From the NCBI GenBank assembly GCA_044220975.1, contig JBGAPZ010000010.1, positions 1-64,000 on the forward strand: DNA of 64,000 nucleotides. Reading direction: 5' to 3'. Shown piece by piece: positions 34,719 through 42,508 of the stretch (positions within the stretch are counted from its first letter, which is position 1; every line of letters begins with the position of its first letter). The notes beneath the pieces are model-generated. The model saw nothing but the letters and a program-made list of their open reading frames with translations, made no database searches and was not told the origin of the DNA. This stretch comes from SZUA-430 sp044220975. GTDB lineage: Bacteria; Pseudomonadota; Alphaproteobacteria; Micropepsales; Micropepsaceae. The translations under genes and the position numbers were made by a program.

Positions 34719-36011
34719 TCAAGCCGCTCGGACCAGCGCCTTTGCTGCCTTCGTCTCGTTGCTCATATAAGACGTCAACGCCTTGACGACGCCCATGCGC
34801 AAATCCGGCTCGAGCCCGTCGCCCATGCGTAAGAGTTGGAGGCAATACCAACCCTGCGCGCCAGCGCCGTTGATAACCTTGAACAAAGTCAGCGACGAAT
34901 GCGGCCCGAAAACGCCGGGGCCGACGCGCAACACCCTCTCGTAGGCCGGTAACGCTTCGATCTCGCCCGTCATCAATCGCCTGACGCTGAGAGGATCGCC
35001 ACAGAGCGGCCGCCCGACGCCGACGACCTGGCAGGCCCCGGAAGCCAACGCGTCTTCCATCCCGGCGCGCGTGCGGAACCCGCCCGTCACCATCAAAGGC
35101 ATCTTCGCGACCTTGGCGATCGCGGCCGCATAGTCGATGAAGTAGGCCTCTCGAGCACGTGTGCTGGCAGCCACGTTTTCGGTGTAGACGGGCTCCAACC
35201 CGTCGACGCCGGCCATCCGCGGCTGTTCATAACTGCCGCCGGAAATCTCCAACAAATCGACGCCGGCGCCGTTCAGCCATTCGACGACCTGCAAACACTC
35301 TTCGTTCGTGAACCCGCCCTTTTGAAAGTCTGCCGAGTTCAGCTTCACCGAAATCGCAAAATCCGCCCCGGCCTTTGCCCGCACCGCTTTGACGACCTCA
35401 AGCAGCAACCGTGCGCGGTTTGCGAGCACCCCACCCCATTCGTCCGTACGCTGATTAACCCGCGGGCTTAAAAATTCGGAAAGCAAATATCCGTGCGCCG
35501 CATGAACCTGCATCCCCGTGAACCCCGCGTCGCGCACCACGCCCGCAACATGCGCAAAGCGCGCGATGACGTCGCTGACTTCGCCGCCCGTCATGGCACG
35601 CGGGTCGCCGAACTGCCCGCCCGGCAACCCCAGCTTCACCGCCGACGGCGCCGATGGGTTGGCGTTCACCGCTTTGGGGGTTTGGCGCCCCGAATGCGAC
35701 ACCTGCGCCCAAACTTGAGCCCCGCCCGCGCGCGCGGCTTGCACCCAAGCCTTCAACGCCGCCATCGCCTCAGCAGATTGCGGCCCGTCGATCGCGACAT
35801 TTCCCGGTCGCTCCAAATGGCGCCGGTCGATCTGAATGTTGCCCGTGAGCAAAAGCCCAAGGCCGCCCTGAGCCCACCTTGAATAAAGCCGCTGATGCCG
35901 TGCCGTTGCCCGGTTCAGCGTATCGGCCAACCCTTCCGTCATCGCGGCCTTCGCGACGCGGTTCGGCAGCACTTGGCCGCACGGCAAACGAAGCGGCTCT
36001 AGAATCGACAT
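34719..36011 (-). CDS. NADH:flavin oxidoreductase, old yellow enzyme family
   Basis: An FMN-dependent ene-reductase-like TIM barrel of 430 residues. It starts SILEPLRLPCGQVLPNRVAKAAMTEG, has AQVSHSGRQ, the substrate-binding pair in QVHAAHGYLLSEFLSP, NQRTDEWGG and the FMN-phosphate loop GVGRPLCGDP. The C-terminal extension after about 360 is common in the group next to 2,4-dienoyl-CoA reductase. It probably reduces alpha,beta-unsaturated carbonyl compounds. ATG at 36011 is preferred to a TTG eight codons earlier; both have weak ribosome sites. Divergent from parE. Confidence 0.92.
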   Translation of the reverse strand: MSILEPLRLPCGQVLPNRVAKAAMTEGLADTLNRATARHQRLYSRWAQGGLGLLLTGNIQIDRRHLERPGNVAIDGPQSAEAMAALKAWVQAARAGGAQVWAQVSHSGRQTPKAVNANPSAPSAVKLGLPGGQFGDPRAMTGGEVSDVIARFAHVAGVVRDAGFTGMQVHAAHGYLLSEFLSPRVNQRTDEWGGVLANRARLLLEVVKAVRAKAGADFAISVKLNSADFQKGGFTNEECLQVVEWLNGAGVDLLEISGGSYEQPRMAGVDGLEPVYTENVAASTRAREAYFIDYAAAIAKVAKMPLMVTGGFRTRAGMEDALASGACQVVGVGRPLCGDPLSVRRLMTGEIEALPAYERVLRVGPGVFGPHSSLTLFKVINGAGAQGWYCLQLLRMGDGLEPDLRMGVVKALTSYMSNETKAAKALVRAA

Positions 36012-36154
36012 TTGAATTTCCGTGGAGTTGCTCAAGCGCGCACTAACCCGCGGCGCACTGGATACGCAAGCCCGCTTGCCGCATCTGTGGAAAAGAAAGG
36101 CAAAATTTCCGCCGTTGACAGCCGCATCGCCCCGAAAAGCAGCTCAACTATCGC

Positions 36155-36182
36155 CTTGTCCCGTCTACGAAATCGCTATAGT
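36155..36182 (+). promoter_or_regulatory. Probable parE promoter
   Basis: CTTGTC (36155-36160) and TATAGT (36177-36182) are separated by 16 bases and lie 29 bases before the parE start, matching the alphaproteobacterial housekeeping pattern. A lone TTGACA at 36115 has no matching -10. Confidence 0.5.
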
Positions 36183-36210
36183 TCCCGCCCGATTCAGTAG
36201 CGAGTACGCG

Positions 36211-38205
36211 ATGGCCAAACCCGCCACCAAAGACGATCTGTTCGACGACGCCGACGATGACAAGAGCTCCAAGAGCTACTCCGCCAAAGACATCGAAGTC
36301 TTGGAAGGCTTGGAGCCCGTCCGCCGTCGCCCCGGCATGTATATCGGCGGCACGGACGAGCGCGCGCTGCACCACCTCGCCGCCGAGATCATCGACAACG
36401 CGATGGACGAAGCCGTCGCGGGCCACGCCAGCCGCATCGAAATCGTGCTGGAACCGGACAACGTCTTTAGCGTGCGCGACAATGGCCGCGGTATCCCGAC
36501 CGACCCGCATCCGAAATTCAAGTCAAAGTCCGCATTGGAAGTCATCCTGACGACGCTGCACTCCGGCGGGAAGTTCACGACCGGCGCTTACGAGACTTCG
36601 GGCGGCCTCCATGGCGTCGGCGCCTCAGTCGTAAACGCGCTCAGCGAATGGCTGGAAGTCGAAGTCGCACGCGACCGGAACCTCTGGACGCAAAGGTTCG
36701 AACGCGGCAATCCCGCGACGAAGCTGAAAGACTTGGGCAGCGTCCACAACCGCCGCGGCACGACCGTGCGCTTCAAGCCGGACGTGAAAATTTTCGGCCC
36801 CGACGCGCACTTCAAACCGGCGCGCCTCTATCGCATGGCGCGTTCGAAGGCCTATCTGTTCCGCGGCGTCGAAATCCGCTGGAGCTGCGCACCCGAACTC
36901 ATCCACGGCACCGACACGACGCCGGCCGAAGAAACGCTGCACTTCCCGGGCGGCCTTTCCGATTATTTGGCAACGACGATCGGCAAGGCCTCGACCGTCA
37001 CACCCCGTCCGTTCGCGGGCCGCGTGGAATCGACAAAGGAAGGCAAGGGCATCGTCGAATGGGCGGTCTCCTGGTCGCCGGCACTCGACCCGTTCATGAA
37101 CTCATACTGCAACACGATCCCAACGCCTCAAGGCGGTACGCACGACAACGGCCTGCGCTCGGCGATGGCAAAGTCGCTGCGCGCGTACGGCGAACTCACG
37201 AACAACCGCAAGGCGCCGCAAATCACCGCCGAAGACGTGATGAGCCAAGCCCAAGCGATGCTCTCCGTCTTCATCCGTGACCCGCAATTCCAGGGCCAGA
37301 CGAAAGACAAGCTCTCGAACCCCGAGGCGCAGCGCCTCGTCGAAGGCGTAATCAAGGATCACTTCGACCACTGGCTCGCCGACTCGCCGGTTGATGCGAA
37401 CCGCTTGCTCACCTTCACGATCGAACAAGCCGAAGACCGCATCCGCCGCCGCCAAGAAAAAGAGGTCAGCCGCCAAAGCGCCACGCGCAAACTGCGCCTG
37501 CCCGGCAAACTCGCCGACTGTTCGTCAAGCGCGTCAGGCGACACCGAACTTTTCCTCGTCGAAGGCGACAGCGCTGGCGGTTCGGCAAAGCAAGCCCGCG
37601 ACCGCAACACGCAAGCAGTGCTCCCCTTGCGCGGCAAGATCTTGAACGTTGCGAGTGCGGCCGCGGGCAAACTCGCCGCCAACCAAGAACTCGCCGACTT
37701 GATTCAGGCGCTGGGTTGCGGCACCGGCGGCGGCTTCCGCGAAGATGACCTGCGCTACGACAAGATCGTCATCATGACCGACGCCGACGTCGACGGTGCC
37801 CACATCGCATCGCTACTCGTCACGTTCTTCTACCGCGAGATGCCGCTGCTGATCGACAAAGGCCACCTCTATCTCGCAATGCCCCCGCTCTACAAACTGA
37901 CCCACGGCGGCAAATCGGTCTACGCGCGCGACGACGCGGACAAAGACAAACTCCTCAAGAGCGAATTCAAAGCAAACGCCAAAGTCGAAATCAGCCGCTT
38001 CAAGGGCCTCGGCGAAATGAACCCCGCCCAGCTCAAAGAAACGACGATGAAACCGGGCCTTCGCACGCTTCTGAAAGTGGTCATCGCCGAGGACGACAAG
38101 CGAGAAACCGAAGACCTCGTCGAACGTCTCATGGGCAAAAAGCCGGAACTGCGCTTCCAATACATCCAAGAGCACGCCCAGTTCGCCAAGGACATCGACG
38201 TCTAG
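36211..38205 (+). CDS. parE: DNA topoisomerase IV subunit B
   Basis: ATPase subunit of topoisomerase IV, which decatenates daughter chromosomes. The 664 residues include the GHKL ATPase (EIIDNAMDEAVAG, VRDNGRGIPTD, GGLHGVGASVVNALS), the transducer domain, and the TOPRIM domain (LVEGDSAGGSAKQ, PLRGKILNV, MTDADVDGAHI), ending in the C-terminal RFKGLGEMNPAQLKETTM. Length and the ESTKEGKGIVEWA segment fit ParE rather than the longer GyrB. The ATG at 36211 follows a good promoter; no strong ribosome site is seen. Confidence 0.96.
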   Translation: MAKPATKDDLFDDADDDKSSKSYSAKDIEVLEGLEPVRRRPGMYIGGTDERALHHLAAEIIDNAMDEAVAGHASRIEIVLEPDNVFSVRDNGRGIPTDPHPKFKSKSALEVILTTLHSGGKFTTGAYETSGGLHGVGASVVNALSEWLEVEVARDRNLWTQRFERGNPATKLKDLGSVHNRRGTTVRFKPDVKIFGPDAHFKPARLYRMARSKAYLFRGVEIRWSCAPELIHGTDTTPAEETLHFPGGLSDYLATTIGKASTVTPRPFAGRVESTKEGKGIVEWAVSWSPALDPFMNSYCNTIPTPQGGTHDNGLRSAMAKSLRAYGELTNNRKAPQITAEDVMSQAQAMLSVFIRDPQFQGQTKDKLSNPEAQRLVEGVIKDHFDHWLADSPVDANRLLTFTIEQAEDRIRRRQEKEVSRQSATRKLRLPGKLADCSSSASGDTELFLVEGDSAGGSAKQARDRNTQAVLPLRGKILNVASAAAGKLAANQELADLIQALGCGTGGGFREDDLRYDKIVIMTDADVDGAHIASLLVTFFYREMPLLIDKGHLYLAMPPLYKLTHGGKSVYARDDADKDKLLKSEFKANAKVEISRFKGLGEMNPAQLKETTMKPGLRTLLKVVIAEDDKRETEDLVERLMGKKPELRFQYIQEHAQFAKDIDV

Positions 38206-38216
38206 CCCCAAGGCGA

Positions 38217-38230
38217 TTGACCCAGATCAA
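38217..38230 (+). promoter_or_regulatory. FNR/FixK-type box
   Basis: TTGACCCAGATCAA matches the FNR/FnrL/FixK consensus TTGAY-N4-ATCAA exactly. It lies in the 79-base gap after parE, with its centre about 61 bases before the Rieske gene, a position from which an activator could work with a start site about 40 bases downstream. HemN, the third gene of the following operon, is a classical FNR target. Confidence 0.75.
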
Positions 38231-38284
38231 GGCCTTCGGCCGCCCGTTCCCGCCAAGTGATGCGGTCACAGACGGAACGAGGGT

Positions 38285-39337
38285 ATGCAGGCGTCGGATC
38301 CATATCTGCGCGATCTTTGGTACTTGGCGGGTCACGCGCGCGATCTGAAGCCCGGCGCGATCGAGCGGCGGATACTGCTCGGCGAGCCCGTGTTTCTTGC
38401 GCGACGCAAGCATGATGGCCACCCTTTCGCGCTCCGCGATGTCTGCCCGCACCGCGGCGTGCCCTTGGCCGCGCGCAAGCTGAACGACGACGGCACCGTC
38501 ACCTGCCCCTATCACGGCTGGCGCTTCGGCGCGGACGGCGCTTGCGCCGCGATCCCTTCGCTTGTCGACGGTCAGGACGTCGATCCGCACAGCATCCGTG
38601 TACGGACATATCCGCTCCGCGAGCAAGACGGGCTCTTGTGGATTTACATGCCAGCGAAGGGCCGCGAAGCGGCGGTGCCGAATATCGATCCGCCGAAGAT
38701 CCCCTTGCCGGGCAACGCAGTGCCGAAATTCGTCGAACGCCAACTGTTTCGTTGCGACCTCGATCGCACGACCGTCGGCCTCATGGACCCCGCGCACGGA
38801 CCCTACGTGCACAAAGCCTGGTTCTGGCGTTCGCCGAAACACACCATCGCCAAAGCCAAAGCTTACGAACCGACGACGCGCGGCTTCACGATGATGCAGC
38901 ACAAACCGTCGGCGAACTCGACGGCCTATAAAGTGCTCGGCACCGATCTTTCGACTGAAATCAAGTTCGAGCTGCCGTCGATCCGCACCGAACACATCCG
39001 CGCTGGCAAGCACTCGATCATCGGACTGACCACTTGCACCCCCATCAGCGACGACGAGACCGAAGTCACGCACACCATGTACTGGACGCTGCCGTGGCTC
39101 TCGCTCGCCAAGCCGGTGCTGCGCGTCTTCGCCGGCATCTTCATGCGGCAGGATCGCGAAATCGTCGAACTGCAGCAGGAGTGGACGCGCTACGACCCGC
39201 GGCAAATGCTGATCCCCGACGCCGACGTCCCCGCCATCTGGTACCACAAGCTGAAGAAAGCGTGGGCCGCGGCGCTCGATACGGGTGCGGAATTCGCGAA
39301 CCCCGTGCAGGCCCAGGTCCTGCGCTGGCGGAGCTGA
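38285..39337 (+). CDS. Rieske [2Fe-2S] aromatic-ring-type oxygenase
   Basis: A 350-residue Rieske non-heme iron oxygenase subunit. The cluster ligands are CPHRG (Cys54, His56) and CPYHGWRF (Cys74, His77). The catalytic domain has DPAHGPYVH carrying the two His of the mononuclear iron, and a late Asp in MRQDREIVE is a candidate third ligand. The protein is of the single-component vanillate/phthalate-like type. Substrate unknown. It is the first gene after the FNR-type box, followed by an SRPBCC protein and hemN, so oxygen-related control and a link to tetrapyrroles are possible but unproven. Confidence 0.92.
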   Translation: MQASDPYLRDLWYLAGHARDLKPGAIERRILLGEPVFLARRKHDGHPFALRDVCPHRGVPLAARKLNDDGTVTCPYHGWRFGADGACAAIPSLVDGQDVDPHSIRVRTYPLREQDGLLWIYMPAKGREAAVPNIDPPKIPLPGNAVPKFVERQLFRCDLDRTTVGLMDPAHGPYVHKAWFWRSPKHTIAKAKAYEPTTRGFTMMQHKPSANSTAYKVLGTDLSTEIKFELPSIRTEHIRAGKHSIIGLTTCTPISDDETEVTHTMYWTLPWLSLAKPVLRVFAGIFMRQDREIVELQQEWTRYDPRQMLIPDADVPAIWYHKLKKAWAAALDTGAEFANPVQAQVLRWRS

Positions 39338-39356
39338 CGCCAAAAGGAGCCTTCTC

Positions 39357-39860
39357 ATGATCGACACGCAAGAAGTTATCGGCAAATTCGCACGCAAACC
39401 CGGCGCCATCGAAGCCGTCATCGAGCGCGAATTCGATGCGCCGCCTGCGCGCGTGTGGGACGCACTGACTGATCCCGCGGTGCTCTGTCAGTGGCTCGCG
39501 CCCGGCCATATCGCGCCCTACGTCGGCGGCGAAGCGAAACTGTCGTTTGAGGACTCAGGCATCGCGATCGACAGCACGGTCAGCGCCTACGCGTGGGGGG
39601 AATTGCTGGAATATTCGTGGAGCGGCAAAGGTGAATCGCTGCGCCCATTGCGCTGGGAGATCGAGTGGACACCCCGCGGAAGCAAGTTGCGGCTGACCCT
39701 GCGCGTACCCGAAAACGAAGACGCCGCGCGCGCCGCCGCCGGATTTGAGGCGCATCTCGACATGCTGGCCGCGGCCCTTGAAGGCGTCCCGATCAAGTTC
39801 CCGTTTATGCGCTTCAAGACGATGCGCGACGCTTACCGCGCGCAACTGGCTTGCGCATGA
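39357..39860 (+). CDS. SRPBCC (AHSA1-like) domain protein
   Basis: A 167-residue helix-grip protein of the START/Bet v1 superfamily. EREFDAPPARVWDALTDPAVLCQWLAPG is the usual AHSA1 opening, and a hydrophobic ligand cavity is expected. AAAAGGAG seven bases before the ATG sets the start. It lies between the Rieske oxygenase and hemN and overlaps hemN by ATGA. Role unknown; possibly ligand binding for the neighbouring oxygenase. Confidence 0.88.
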   Translation: MIDTQEVIGKFARKPGAIEAVIEREFDAPPARVWDALTDPAVLCQWLAPGHIAPYVGGEAKLSFEDSGIAIDSTVSAYAWGELLEYSWSGKGESLRPLRWEIEWTPRGSKLRLTLRVPENEDAARAAAGFEAHLDMLAAALEGVPIKFPFMRFKTMRDAYRAQLACA

Positions 39861-41212
39861 GCAAACTTCTAAAATCCGATCTCGCGAACGCGCGCGTCCC
39901 GCGCTACACGAGCTACCCGACCGCGCCGCATTTCAACGCCGGCGTAACCGGCGCGACAGTGATGAAATGGTTGGAAGCCATACCCGCGCACGAGCCGTTG
40001 TCGCTTTACGTCCACATTCCGTTTTGCGACACCCTGTGCTGGTTCTGCGGCTGCAACATGCGGGTCGTGAACACGTATTCCCCGGTGGCCGCCTACACCG
40101 ACGTCTTGCTGCGCGAGATCGCCATGGTGGCCCGCGCGCTAAAGACGCGCCGCCCCGTGGCCCATATCCATTTTGGCGGCGGTTCGCCGACGATCTTGAA
40201 GCCCGACGACATCGCGCGTATCGCATCGGCGATCCGAACGCACTTCGAAGTCGCGCCTGACGCCGAGTTCGCCGTCGAAATCGACCCGCGCGGATTGAAT
40301 GACGCGACGATCGAGTCCTTCGCAAAGGCGGGCGTCACGCGTGCAAGCCTTGGCGTGCAAGACGTGAACCCGCGCGTGCAAGCTGCCGTCAATCGCATAC
40401 AGCCGATCGAAGTTACGCTGAGCGCCGTCGAACGGCTGCGCGCAGCCGGCGTCACGGCGCTCAACATCGACCTCATGTACGGCCTGCCCTATCAAACTGT
40501 CGAAGACGTGCAACGAACTGTCGAAGCGGCGGTGGCGATCGGACCTCAACGCTTTGCCGTGTTCGGCTACGCCCACGTGCCGGAAATGAAGCGTCATCAA
40601 GCGCTGATCGACACGGCCGCATTGCCGGGTGGCGAAGAACGTGTGCGCCAATACGACACGATGCACGCACTGCTCACGGCAAGCGGCTACATCCCGATCG
40701 GCCTCGATCACTTCGCGCGCGCCGACGACCCGCTTGCGATCGCACTCCGCGCCGGGCGGCTCAAGCGCAACTTCCAAGGCTATACCACCGACGACGCCGC
40801 GACCCTCATCGGCTTCGGAGCGTCCGCAATCTCATCTCTGCCACAAGGCTACGCGCAGAACGTGGTCGACATGCCCGAATACCGCCGACTGATCCTGTCG
40901 GACAACCCCGCGACCGCGCGCGGCCGCACTCTCACCGGCGATGATCGGCTGCGGCGGGCCATCATCGAACGCCTCATGTGCGATCTCAGCGTCGACGTCG
41001 GAGCCATCGCCGCCAAGCACGGTCGCACCGCCGCCGACTTCGACGACACATTCGAAGCTCTCGAACCGCTCGTGGCCGATGGCATTTGCGCCGTCCGCGG
41101 CACGACGGTCACCGTGCCGCCCGAAGCCCGCGCCGGCGTTCGCATCGTCTGCGCCACCTTCGACGCTTACCTGCGTCCGCAAACGAACAAGCGCCACGCC
41201 GTCGCGGTTTGA
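39857..41212 (+). CDS. hemN: Oxygen-independent coproporphyrinogen III dehydrogenase
   Basis: A radical-SAM enzyme that converts coproporphyrinogen III to protoporphyrinogen IX without oxygen. The 451-residue protein has the cluster motif CDTLCWFC (Cys57, Cys61, Cys64) followed by GCN, YVHIPF before it, and HIHFGGGSPT. The second half has YGLPYQT and the HemN C-terminal domain. The length and the opening VPRYTSYPTAPHF identify true HemN rather than the shorter HemW. Its start overlaps the preceding stop. An FNR-type box heads the operon, as expected for this enzyme. Confidence 0.96.
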   Translation: MSKLLKSDLANARVPRYTSYPTAPHFNAGVTGATVMKWLEAIPAHEPLSLYVHIPFCDTLCWFCGCNMRVVNTYSPVAAYTDVLLREIAMVARALKTRRPVAHIHFGGGSPTILKPDDIARIASAIRTHFEVAPDAEFAVEIDPRGLNDATIESFAKAGVTRASLGVQDVNPRVQAAVNRIQPIEVTLSAVERLRAAGVTALNIDLMYGLPYQTVEDVQRTVEAAVAIGPQRFAVFGYAHVPEMKRHQALIDTAALPGGEERVRQYDTMHALLTASGYIPIGLDHFARADDPLAIALRAGRLKRNFQGYTTDDAATLIGFGASAISSLPQGYAQNVVDMPEYRRLILSDNPATARGRTLTGDDRLRRAIIERLMCDLSVDVGAIAAKHGRTAADFDDTFEALEPLVADGICAVRGTTVTVPPEARAGVRIVCATFDAYLRPQTNKRHAVAV

Positions 41213-41244
41213 GCCTCTGACCATGTTAGGGTAGAGGTCGCGCT

Positions 41245-41757
41245 ATGCGCCCTCACCTGAGCATCATCCACGCCGACATCACCACGCTCGACGTCGACTG
41301 CATCGTCAACGCTGCGAACAGCCGCCTGATCCCGGGTGGGGGCGTCGATGGTGCGATCAACAAGGCGGCCGGACCGGAACTCGCCAAAGCGATGATGGCG
41401 ATCGGCCGCTGCCCCACAGGTGAGGCCGCAATCACGCCTGGGTTCAAGCTGAAGGCGCGCCATGTCATTCACACGGTCGCGCCGGTTTTCGTACAACACG
41501 CTGAGGCCGATGTCTGGCGCTTGCTCACCAACTGCTACCGCAACAGCCTCGCGCTCGCACTTAAGCACGCGATCAAGACCATCGCCTTCCCAAGCCTCGG
41601 CACCGGCGTCTACGGCATCCCAATCGCCCGCGCGTGCGAGGTCGCGATCAGCGCGGCGCTCGATTCGAGCGGCATTCCGGTCGAGGTCACCTTCTGCTGC
41701 TTCTCAGACGGCGACGCCGCGCACTATCGTGCGGCGCTCAAGCAGCGCGGCGCCTAA
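41245..41757 (+). CDS. Macro-domain protein (O-acetyl-ADP-ribose deacetylase-like)
   Basis: A stand-alone macro domain of 170 residues, MacroD/YmdB type. ADITTLDVDCIVNAANSRLIPGGGVDGAI is the catalytic/ADP-ribose loop, with the conserved Asn-Ala-Ala-Asn and Gly-Gly-Gly-Val-Asp-Gly, and FPSLGTGVYGIP binds the distal phosphate. It should remove ADP-ribose or acetyl groups from ADP-ribosylated targets. It lies 32 bases after hemN and may be cotranscribed. Its stop overlaps the end of the converging secreted protein gene by four bases. Confidence 0.94.
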   Translation: MRPHLSIIHADITTLDVDCIVNAANSRLIPGGGVDGAINKAAGPELAKAMMAIGRCPTGEAAITPGFKLKARHVIHTVAPVFVQHAEADVWRLLTNCYRNSLALALKHAIKTIAFPSLGTGVYGIPIARACEVAISAALDSSGIPVEVTFCCFSDGDAAHYRAALKQRGA

Positions 41758-42293
41758 GGCTTCTTCTTCGTATAGATCAAATCGAACGCCGGCTGAAACG
41801 TCTTGCCGCCGTCAGTCGATTGCGTCCCCGATTGACGCACCGTACCGTCCGGCTTGGGTTCGAACGTCATCGTGAGCACGACGCGCTGTTTCTGCGGCGT
41901 CGACACGTCGTCCGACCGAAATTCCATCTTCCCGTTCGTCCACGCGCCGATGTAGTGCACCTGGTCGCCCGTCGCATCGATCCACGTCTGATGCCACTTC
42001 CCGTCAGCTTGATCGTAGACGTTCAGCGAATGGCCCGAACTGCCCGAAGCACTTTTCCAATTTTCGAAAATCACACAACCTGCGTCGAGGAGTTCGACCT
42101 TGCTCTCGCCCGCGGCCTTACCCGTATTCACGGCGGTCACGCTCCAGGCGCCGACCCAGAACTTGAACTGCTGGTACTCAGCGCCTGGGCAGCCGTAGTT
42201 CGGTGGCGGTTGGGTCGAAGGCTGTGGAGGCGCCGCGTCGGCAAGCGCCAATCCAGGCGTGAAAACCAATGCTGCGACAATAATACGGCGCAT
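41754..42293 (-). CDS. Secreted hypothetical protein, lipocalin/DUF1579-like
   Basis: A 179-residue exported protein. The ATG at 42293 has GGGGGA four bases upstream and begins a signal peptide cleaved near ALA-DA (residue 18). The mature part starts with a Pro-rich linker, then FKFWVGAWSV, a pattern found at the start of small beta-barrel domains of the DUF1579 kind, with two Cys and a beta-rich remainder (SLNVYDQADGKWHQTWID). Function unknown. It is divergent from the DEAD-box helicase. Confidence 0.75.
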   Translation of the reverse strand: MRRIIVAALVFTPGLALADAAPPQPSTQPPPNYGCPGAEYQQFKFWVGAWSVTAVNTGKAAGESKVELLDAGCVIFENWKSASGSSGHSLNVYDQADGKWHQTWIDATGDQVHYIGAWTNGKMEFRSDDVSTPQKQRVVLTMTFEPKPDGTVRQSGTQSTDGGKTFQPAFDLIYTKKKP

Positions 42294-42447
42294 GTGTCCC
42301 CCCATTTTCGGTGTCACCCTAGCGCAATACCCCGCAACCGAATGTTCACCTTTGGTTGACATTCTGCCCAACTACATTAGGTTGCAGTGCAATAGCTGAT
42401 CGCGCGATTCATGCGCGGAGCGGACCGTTCGCGGTTGGGTTGTCTCG

Positions 42448-42489
42448 GCGAGAGAGGCTTGTCCAGCCTAGTAAAAGAAGCCCTCTCGC
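42448..42489 (+). promoter_or_regulatory. Hairpin in the helicase mRNA leader next to the ribosome site
   Basis: GCGAGAG-A-GGCTT (42448-42460) pairs with AAGCCCTCTCGC (42478-42489): 12 pairs with a single bulged A and a 17-base loop. The stem ends directly at the GAGGAG ribosome site (42490-42495). A TTGACA at 42356 gives a possible promoter more than 100 bases before the start, so the leader is long, as in cold-induced helicase genes. Confidence 0.5.
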
Positions 42490-42508
42490 GAGGAGTCGAT
42501 TGAGTTCG

